64,000 nt of DNA from NCBI GenBank assembly GCA_000697665.1, contig KL197715.1, positions 1,064,923 through 1,128,922 of the forward strand, in the 5' to 3' direction. The stretch's first letter is position 1. Each line of letters starts with the position of its first letter. The position numbers and the translations under genes were made by a program. This document shows, piece by piece, positions 56,299 through 64,000 of this stretch. This DNA is from Jaapia argillacea MUCL 33604. Taxonomy: Eukaryota > Basidiomycota > Agaricomycetes > Jaapiales > Jaapiaceae. Below the pieces are notes generated by a model. That model searched no databases. It saw only the letters and a list, made by a program, of their open reading frames with translations, and was not told the DNA's origin.

Positions 56299-56604
56299 CC
56301 CACCGTACCTTTGTGGTTATCCACCGCTATTCGGAATCTGAAGGTCGACTATCCTGATGATAACTGCGAGGAGGTCATATGCAAGGGCGATACTGGTGCA
56401 TCTGAGTGGCGAATCAAATGCAGCGATTGTCCTGGAAAGGTCTGTTAACACTTCACCATTCCTTTGCGTTCGCAGTACTAGTTCTGAAGACTGATTATAG
56501 ATCTATGTGACTGGTCCCGGAGAGACTCTTGGTATGAAATTCATCTGAAAAATACCCTACATCGTCAGCGTGTAAGCGATCGGGTCAACGGCGTGGCCCC
56601 CTGA
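56299..56604 (+). pseudogene. Remnant resembling the C-terminus of a SNF5/SMARCB1-type subunit
   Basis: An exon at 56299-56439 reads VPLWLSTAIRNLKVDYPDDN, then WRIKCSDCPGK. After a GT/AG intron (56440-56500) a second exon reads IYVTGPGETLG. The expected continuation (YEIHLKNTLHRQRVSDRVNG) is there but in another frame, so an indel lies near 56530. From memory this matches the zinc-binding-like tail WRIKCLDCPGKLYTPGPGETL...HLKNR.HR of basidiomycete SNF5-family chromatin-remodelling proteins. The SNF5 core domain is absent. Because the intron is kept, the piece arose by DNA duplication, not by reverse transcription of mRNA. It should be non-functional. Confidence 0.5.
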
Positions 56605-57022
56605 TGATCGTTGGAATCCCCCTTGAAGTGATTTGTGGCTATCTGGTCGTCTCTCCATCGCTTTCACAGGGTTTTCCCCTCGAGTATTCTTCTTATTCGA
56701 TTGGATTTTGGCTTTATAACATCGTCCCCTGCCCTATCCCGTCGAACTACAACGCCAATAAATATAGTACCCCTCGATCATCGAAGAGAGCGTTGGTTGC
56801 GAGCCTGAATACCCCCATCTCTATATTGGCAAGTTTCGTTGGCAGAAATACTCCCTTGGCGGATTGTGTGGGTCATCTAACTCTGTCCAACCTGGTGTCA
56901 ACTGTCATGCGAACATTGATTATCCCGAGGAAGAATCTGAGTAAATTCTCGGGTACGATACTTTCAAAAACAACCGTCCGATGCTACTAGAAACTCGTCT
57001 CAGAACCGTAGCAACCCGCAAC
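56605..57022. other. Intergenic, no gene seen
   Basis: A plus-strand frame of 128 codons at 56604-56990 has no recognised motif and no intron-exon partner. This is the 3' flank of the membrane-protein gene on the minus strand. Confidence 0.4.
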
Positions 57023-58765
57023 TCAACTCCTGGTGAAGCTGTCGATGGAGAAATTTGCCACCCTGCGCGGTTCTCTTCTCCGAGCATGTGAAGGTTCCAA
57101 CAGGATCTCGGTGAATAATGGGGGGGTCGCTGCCATCCAGAGGTCGTGGGAGCTTGGGTTGTCGAAGAGACTATTAAGCTCGTATCCACCCTGCGAAGGG
57201 ACGGTCGGCGATACCGATCTTCGTGGAGAAACCTTGGCATACAACGCTTCGGAAGGACGGCCGTCTTGGTCAGGGCCGTCATCTAGAATGTCCAGTTCAA
57301 CAGCGACATCGTGTAGGAACGTTGCCATGCCGCCCTGCTCTATCTCAACTCCCAAGGCAGGATACTGTTGACGAATGGCAGAGCGTAACTTTCGCCATAT
57401 GAGTATTCCCAGTACACCAAATGGAGATATGGCTTTGGACCCTGTTCATGGTCGCGAAGATAAGTGACGACGGATGGCAGACAGAAAGGACATACGGCCC
57501 GACCAAGACGTACCAAGAATGAGACTGAACAAAGGTGTGCCGAAGAGCATGGCAAAAATACCATCAGCAACGGTGAAGACACCACCAATAGATGCCAGGC
57601 CTGCGAGGGTGGTATGCTGCCGATAATCCTCTTGAATCACAAAGTTCGTGAAGTCGACGGCAGGCGACAACAATAATGTTGATACGTTCCCAGAAAATTG
57701 GGCCACCGTGATGAAGTTACCTGAAAAGACTTGAGATTACAGAGAACAGGAAGAAGACGAGGTATCCTGACCATGGGTGTAGGTGCTGAAGTCAGTGTAA
57801 TCCTTGGACCGACATTAGATCAAATTTGTCTTTGATAACAACCACCTACTGCTCCGACGCCAAGCACGTCCTTCCACGACTTCTTGATGAGGCGACGTCC
57901 GCCAAAAACGGTCGTCCCCCGAAGATGCGCACCTTTTACCATGGGAAAGGCGTGCATCGATGGTACCATGTCTCGAAAGAACGTATACGTTGAATCGTCT
58001 GATGACAGCGAGCTTGCTTGAATTGTGTAGAAGTTAATGTCGCTCCGGAAACTTGATTGGTTCACATTCGAATAGTCAACAACAAGCTGAATGTACTGTG
58101 TCACCATTTGTGCTGAGCAAATAAGCATGAGCATTTGGAGGGAGACAGGTTGGACTGGCTTACGGTCTGCTTGACTGCAGTTAAGCACTGGATATCGGCT
58201 GGGTGAGATGTATCCTTCGAGGCCTGCAATTATGGATGAATTGGGGCACGTAACTAAGGAACCGAATTAGACAGCATACCAAAGATAACAAAGATACACT
58301 CACCCGTTAACCCATCCATTGTCGTTACTGTCGCACTGTATATTGTTCCCTCAGGTACGGGGACGAAATCTTGGGGGAAGGGGGGCATTCTATCTGAAGG
58401 GATCCCTCCAGAGTTAGGTATCATCTCGCCCTGTGCATCATTGAGTTTTTTCTCCGTATAATGAGACGACATATTCTCACGAAAACAAAAGCGACGTCAC
58501 TGAGAACAGGCCGATCGTAGACAATTGAGTCATGTCGGCCTGGAACCGTTGATAAATCCCATATCTGCCACTGAGGCAAGCCAGTGCTTGCCCTAATGGG
58601 TAAAAATTCGCTTTCGACGATCGGCAATACGACCAACAGATTCAGTGCATACAAGCTGATGCCAGTGATGGCGAGGAATGCGATGAATCCTCTGAGCAGC
58701 GCGATCCAAACCGGTTCAAACCTAAGTAGGTTGACCAGAGTCAGCTGCACGAAAAGTTGCGACAT
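57023..58765 (-). CDS. Multi-exon membrane protein of an uncharacterised agaricomycete family
   Basis: The start codon at 58765 gives MSQLFVQLTLVNLLRFEPVW, followed by a strong membrane helix (LRGFIAFLAITGISLYALNL). The middle is extracellular- or lumenal-like, with SSFRSDINFYTIQASSL and MVPSMHAFPMVKGAHLRGTT. Then come TNFVIQEDYRQHTTLAGLAS and a second helix pair (GGVFTVADGIFAMLFGTPLF). The cytosolic-like tail includes PFGVLGILIWRKLRSAIRQQ and ends SIDSFTRS at 57023. This arrangement (N-terminal RG-I/L-AFL helix, long middle, FAILFGTSL-like helix, SPFGLLG) is a common agaricomycete membrane-protein family without known function. Exact exon ends were not all resolved, and several introns lie between 57370 and 58480. 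Confidence 0.7.
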
Positions 58766-58776
58766 CGAGTGGAATA

Positions 58777-59449
58777 TTACGGATGCTTGCGGAAAACAGT
58801 GCGCCGGAAGAACCGACTCCCAACCTCATGTATTAGAGCCTTGCGCTCTTCCAAACCCCTTGGGACCCCGGTGATCACTTGAGTTCCATGCAGGGATACA
58901 CGGGCCAGTTTCTGTTGGCGAGGTCGCGGCCCACAAGGTGATGTTACAGCGAGAACCATCAGGATGATTGCCACGATGACAGTCATCGCCGCCAAGATCC
59001 AAGCCACGATGAAGATCAAGAGGGTGGAAGGTGAAAAATACGGATTGAGGAGTTCGATGGAAGTCCAGTAACATTCGTCTAAACAGGCAAAATGTTCCTT
59101 CAGTTTGAAGGTGGCAACCTGGCGAGAGGACAGTACTCGCAACCAAACACCCCAGCCACAACGGCCATGCAAACGAATTCGAGCCAAATGTTCGTCAAAA
59201 GACTCCGCGTCCTCCATATGGCGACAATACCACTGATAGAGGTTTGGATTAAATATGCCTGAAAAGGAGTGGCAACACATACCTGAGAGCAGACAAGACA
59301 GTGATGAATGCACAAATACCGAGGGCGACAAAATAATCGGTAATCCAATAGTAAAACTTCAGAACCATGGCATGACAAGAACAAGAACCAATGGCGAAGA
59401 TCACCAGGAGGGTGCGTAGCACCAAACGATACGGCTGTATGAGCAGCAT
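58777..59449 (-). CDS. Four-helix membrane protein, MARVEL-like, frame uncertain
   Basis: Exon 1 (59449-59283) starts MLLIQPYRLVLRTLLVIFAI and holds two hydrophobic helices. After a GT/AG intron the next exon starts at 59232 and reads SGIVAIWRTRSLLTNIWLEF and CMAVVAGVFGCEY, a third helix. A fourth helix (STLLIFIVAWILAAMTVIVA) follows FKLKEHFACLDECYWTSIEL, but in a different frame. The switch, near 59110, is not explained by an intron of normal size, so there is either a frameshift or a sequence error. Four helices with this spacing resemble MARVEL-type proteins, which sit in membranes and help organise membrane domains. The gene ends at 58777, only 11 bases before the next gene on the same strand. 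Confidence 0.5.
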
Positions 59450-59685
59450 AGGGAGCCAACAAGACAGAGTCCTAGAAGGATCTAGGGGGACAAGATTGTG
59501 AGGAGTGGCAATTCGGATTGCATTGGCAGGCCTGACAACTTTTAAAGGGGGGGGAAGTGAGGCGTACTAACCACACAGCATCGATCAACAAAAGGGCCTC
59601 CGGTGACTACATGGCTAATTGGCACCAACGTAAATTCGTGCGATAAAGCGGCCCCACTTGTGCTGCTGTCAAGTTCCAATGCAAC

Positions 59686-59822
59686 ATCAGGGAATATTTG
59701 AAGTGGTATGCGATGGTATAGACCGCTCTATACCTGCCAAACCTCCATACCACTTGTCATGGTATAAAACGGTAGCGGGCAGGTTTGGGGAGGTATAGAG
59801 CACTCCATACCTGATCCCTGAT
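59686..59822. repeat. Short inverted-repeat element (MITE-like)
   Basis: The 137-base stretch begins ATCAGGGA and ends TCCCTGAT, and internally repeats GGTATAGA and CTATACC words in both orientations. The whole can fold into an imperfect hairpin. No clear target-site duplication flanks it. Confidence 0.4.
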
Positions 59823-61260
59823 TTAGAAATTTACCAAAACGGGTGACGGGAGGTGCCTTCCATCACCGAGAACGACAGCTGTCGCTTGCGCCTGCTAAGT
59901 CACTGGCGCAATAATTGTCGACAAAATACACAAGGGAATGAATATCTCGGAAGCATCACAAGTTCACTGAAATGTCTACAGGCTGTGACAATATTGAAAA
60001 TTAAAATATATTCATATCCAATGATAGATCTAATTGATAGTAAACTACGGCGGACGACACTCCTCAGCCCACCACTCTCCCCCGAACCTCGCCAGGCTTC
60101 ACGTACTGTCGAGAAGGGACCCCTTCAAAAGAGATACCAGATTAGTCGAGGCACAGCCATGGTACAGGCGGAGACTCACCGAAACCGTCGAGAACTAGTT
60201 CTGACGAAGTGGAGGAGACTACCTCCCCTTGAACCCACAAATAGAACCATTGGTGGTACTTACATGGACGGAGACGATGTAGCGGCACGGGTGGATCCAT
60301 GTCGGATGTCGGATGTACATAGACCAAGGGCCTTGGAAGCCCAGCATTGTTGTTAAGGGGGTCGAAAACAGGAGCCGCGTGGAGGTTGTAGAGGTTGCGG
60401 GGGAGACCAGGACTGTAAGCGAAAGCCAGAAGCGTCAGCGTGCGTGAAAGGAAAGGAGTGAGAATGTAGAGAAGAGGAATTGGGGGGGAAGGGGGAGGGA
60501 GAAAGGAGAGTGAGATTCGTTACGTACCATCCAACCGAAGACTACCGGCTGAGACGCAGATGTCGGTGACGCAGGCAGCAGAATAACGCAGAGTTTGACT
60601 TCGTCCAGGCAAATACTCCAAGTGTAACTCAGTGTTACAGTTGAAACTCCGCCCCAACATGTGGACTTGGGAATCTCCGACATACCTTTCCAATCACTTC
60701 AAGTTCCTCCCTCGATATCCCCTCATCGACATCGCAACCTCGTCGCTACCGGTGAGTAACCTCATTTCTTTTTCTCCCACAAACCTCACTGCCGTCTCAA
60801 ACAGTGATGATACTGGGAGCAATCATATTGTCACCCATCTCCCCGTTATCCGACGAAAATCACTTGCTGACTCCACGCGTCGCCTCCAGGCTCGCATCCC
60901 CTCTCTCCACCATCGAAGCTCAATATCCCTCAGACTCTATATCCCCCCCTCGTCCCCCCCTCCGTATCGATATCCCCTTCCTTCATACCGCTGACCGTCC
61001 CTCACCCCGTACCAGTCCTTTTCTCTCTTCACACTTTCGTACTTTCCTATTGTTTTGAATTCTTTGTAATCTCCAGACACATGAATACATGTTTTTTTTG
61101 CCTCCATTGTCTCTGGATTCCGCGCCTGTTTGGCGTTCTCGACATTGCTTTGATGTTTCGGCGAGCTGAGATATCACAACTTATCCAGTAACCGATTGCG
61201 CAAATAACTCAAAAATCCATAACTATGTAACTACAGCAACGAAGTTATTGCCGACAATAA
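59823..61260. other. No supported gene
   Basis: Frames such as 59853-60356 plus and 60632-60994 plus are low in recognisable content. The C-rich text at 60720-61060 looks like a promoter or UTR-type region. Confidence 0.4.
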
Positions 61261-61279
61261 TCACAATGGCCATATCCCT

Positions 61280-61550
61280 TTCAGGAAGACTTTCCGAATT
61301 GAGATAGGTCTGAGACCTCTCCAAACCTTTCGGTGCCAGTTGTTGGTATGGAGGTATGGGAGTGGTATAACTCGGCTAGTTGTTTCCTGATGCGTCTTCG
61401 GAAAACCTTGACATTGCAGATGGGTGGCCCAACGAGGCTCCTGCTATATCGGGTAGTGCTTCCTTTCCAAAAAGGGAAAAGTTGCTTCGGCAAACATTGG
61501 GTGGTCCCACGGTGACTCATCTCTATACGAGGTATTGTACTCGACATCAA
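61280..61550 (-). repeat. Repeat copy, inverted relative to 63130-63340
   Basis: The minus strand around 61440-61490 encodes RYSRSLVGPPICNVKVF. The plus strand at 63190-63240 encodes RYGRSLIGPQNLTLQAF. The DNA words GAGGCTCCTGC and its complement GCAGGAGCCTC mark the match. It is a diverged dispersed repeat, possibly once coding. Confidence 0.45.
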
Positions 61551-63009
61551 GCTGGGGAAGGAGAGGGGAGGGTTGAAAAAATAAGAAATTGAATCCTATG
61601 TACATATGCATTCATGGGGAATAAAAATCGATTTTTTTCTGACTCTGGGGTTGAAGATGTACTCCAGGCACATAACTAAGAAGATCACTCAAGTAAAGAA
61701 ATCAGATCAATTTAATACTACTGAGGAACAGAGAGAGTTGATAAAAAATGTATTTGTACCAACAAAGTGGAATACATCAGGAAAACGATGGGTGGTAGGT
61801 ATAACTGGAGACTGTGGGCCAACTTCGGTCAGCTGGATGCCTCCAGATTCGGCATTGTTTACTGTGATCAGGGTGTTATAAGAATTGTAGATGATTGACA
61901 ACAGATTTTCATTCGGAGCCAGGCTGAGAGTTGATGATAATTGTATTATAATGGATTATCAACAAGGATGAACATGATCGACAAAGCGGAATGTCTCAAT
62001 TTGCGGCTGGTTTCGGACTTGGCTCATGTCGGCCTTTTGCTTATCGCCTCCTCCTTCCAACACAGTTACTGGATGGCACTTGGCCTTACTTTACACCTCC
62101 TCTCCACCCCACTGCTGAAGGGGATGAACGACTTGGAAAGGTTTCATTGACGACGTCTGGAAAGCTGACTCACCAACGGCGACAAACATCCAGGGCCTCT
62201 GTGCATCTTGAGTGCACCAGATCTCAAGTTCTTACTTGCTGGATCGGCCTATATTACCTGTTTCTTCATTTGAATTTGTCACAACACTGACGACTCTCGA
62301 CCTTGGCCAGGGTTCATATAAACCACATTTCCTGACAGAGTTCTCGCATTGCTCTCTTTTCCCCTGCCTCCATCTGCATGGGACGAGGCTAATCTCCTTC
62401 CACTTCCTCACACATTTTGCGTGTGATGACTTGGGATGAAGCTAGCGACGGCCCTACCAACACCTTTCCTGATGAAGTTTATGGTCTTGGCTTATGCAGC
62501 ATTCACTGTTGTTGAAGGTTGGCGAGTCGCTGAACGGCGTTTCGTTTTCTAGGTTAGCCCTCATTTCGACGTTGGAAGTTTTTGTGGGGTGCCTGAGATG
62601 CTTTGTCTCCACTGCATCAATACTTGTTCAATTTTGCCATGTGCGGTTGTCGTCATTACTTGTTGAATAAATATTAGTTTTGTCATGATCTCGAAATCGA
62701 GGTGGTAAAGCTCAAGGACCCCAGCATCTAAGTTATGATCGATCTCAGATATTTGGAAATAGGTATTTCATTTCTTTGGCATCTCTGTGTGCACCATTAT
62801 CAGACATTGTCATGGCTGTCTACCTGACAGCCTTGACCCAACATAAAATCTCACACCTGTGTTATTTAGCTGGGTCGACGATGGTCAACTTGACTATCAG
62901 AACAATGGTTATTATGGACATTCTAGCTTAGACAATGCATTATAAGGCTAGGTCAAACCCCCACCGTTTTCCTGATGTACTTGTACTCTGCATGGGACAT
63001 GGACTCAGT
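61551..63009. other. No supported gene
   Basis: Short frames on both strands (61606-61881, 61991-62290, 62212-62439) have no recognised motif. The base composition is AT-richer than in the gene-bearing part of the window, which fits old intergenic repeats. Confidence 0.4.
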
Positions 63010-63110
63010 TTTACAAAAATGATCCCAGTGGGAGTCAAACATCAGACCTCATGAATAATTGAAGCATCCATGACCATTCAGCCATCATTCCATGGAAGTG
63101 CATGGCATTC
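63010..63110 (-). repeat. tRNA-like sequence, probable tRNA pseudogene or SINE head
   Basis: On the minus strand an A-box-like TGGCTGAATGGTC is followed by a B-box-like GTTTGACTCCC. A 7-bp stem can form between GAATGAT (5' side) and ATCATTT (3' side), as in a tRNA acceptor arm. The T-arm does not pair properly and no anticodon arm is clear. It is unlikely to be a working tRNA. Confidence 0.4.
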
Positions 63111-63129
63111 AGGTAAATATATTAGTATA

Positions 63130-63340
63130 ATTTGAGACACCTTCCATTTTGGGTAATTAACACTGAACAGATAAGGGAAAGAAGCTGTACCCGATATGGC
63201 AGGAGCCTCATTGGGCCACAAAATCTGACATTGCAAGCTTTTGTTTTCGGAAAAAGAAAATTCATAAAGGGCCGCTGCTCAACTCAATCGCTCAATTCCA
63301 CACTAGTGAGGTATTGCCACTGTCAGAGCTGACATCTACT
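63130..63340 (+). repeat. Repeat copy, inverted relative to 61280-61550
   Basis: This copy corresponds to the piece at 61280-61550 on the opposite strand, sharing CGATATGGCAGGAGCCTCAT with small differences. No intact frame extends beyond 66 codons. Confidence 0.45.
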
Positions 63341-64000
63341 GACAGCAAAGGTTACGAGAAGGTGAGTAAGCGAAGAGACGTTGTGGACATCCACAGGACC
63401 TGTGGCTGGATTCCCAGTAAACAGTAAACTATCCATGGTTGACTATTGCTGCACTTGTAGCCTTCCTAAAAATTATAGTAGCTCTGGTTTGTATCCTAGA
63501 TCAATGATGTGTAATTGTACACAAGGAATATACACATTTGGTGCCATTTTTCAAAGGGCCTTCCCTCTGCACACTACGGTCCTGCAAAGACCGAGTTGGT
63601 CCATGGCTGTCCATCCCCACTGGGCAGGACTTCAGCCACATCAACTTCTTTGATGCCGGCAATACTGCGTTAGTGTGAAATCAGGTAATTGGGCCCTTTA
63701 TGAATTTTCTTTTTTAGAAAACGAAACCACACAGTGTCAAGGATTTCGGAAGACGCTGTAATGTCACTCCCAGAGATTTATCCTGGGCCATTCATCCAAG
63801 CAAATGTCAGCAGGAGAGGGATTGATTAACTGTGTTCCCCATCTGAACATGTGGCTGTGAGCGAGGCAGGATTCTATAGATTGCAATCTCACCACCAGAT
63901 ACATTGAGGAATTGTTCAATTGGTCTCATTTGGCTAGATATGACAGGTGTCAAATGTGACAGAGAACCAAGAAATAGTCAAGATTCAGATGCCATCTGGG
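63341..64000. other. No supported gene
   Basis: A 90-codon frame at 63381-63653 has no recognised motif. The window ends without another identifiable feature. Confidence 0.4.

Noticed and set aside
1-64000. CRISPR arrays, bacterial operons, rRNA genes
   Set aside because: Direct repeats with unique spacers are absent and the introns show a eukaryotic genome. No rRNA-like sequence was seen.

Overview
The window looks like part of an Agaricomycete (mushroom-forming basidiomycete) genome. Genes are broken by many introns of about 50 bases with GT/AG ends. The protein families (Plavaka transposases, a DUF6698 protein, TKL-like kinases, AIG1-like P-loop GTPases, an EGCrP-like GH5 glycosidase) are typical of that class. 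One assembly gap of Ns lies at 11466-12415.

Bases 1-34900 are mostly accessory DNA. They hold two broken Plavaka transposase copies (1640-3440 and about 6100-7602), a complete ten-exon Plavaka transposase (24703-28949), an otherwise open eight-part gene with two in-frame stops (7812-10415), an intact DUF6698 gene (29830-31264), a TKL-type kinase that looks broken (18526-20071), and two copies of an unrecognised gene (1-362 and 14489-15550). Around these lie a family of diverged dispersed repeats, an inverted pair of SINE-like elements (3439-4140), nested TA-flanked MITEs (13925-14463 with 14170-14319 inside) and a solo LTR with a 5-bp target duplication (16191-16860).

Bases 34900-55600 carry the most interesting locus: six AIG1-like GTPase genes around two housekeeping-type genes, a GH5 glucosylceramidase/steryl-glucosidase-like enzyme (40182-43017) and an OPA3-like gene (43340-44250). 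The two GTPases nearest the housekeeping pair (34978-36955 and 46440-44680, opposite strands) can each be spliced in one open frame into a C-terminal domain with a conserved GHEYI histidine and NCWW cysteine; they may be GTPase-hydrolase fusions. The other four form two divergent pairs (47089-48851/49836-51195 and 51587-53358/54249-55579) that look like a tandem copy of one pair. A seventh family member at 21756-23384 has lost the whole G domain but keeps a spliceable open frame.

Bases 55600-64000 hold a remnant that resembles the C-terminus of a SNF5-type chromatin remodelling subunit (56299-56604), two membrane-protein genes (57023-58765 and 58777-59449, minus strand) and about 4 kb with only repeats and a tRNA-like element. 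All exon models were spliced by eye from GT/AG sites and frame; none has transcript support.
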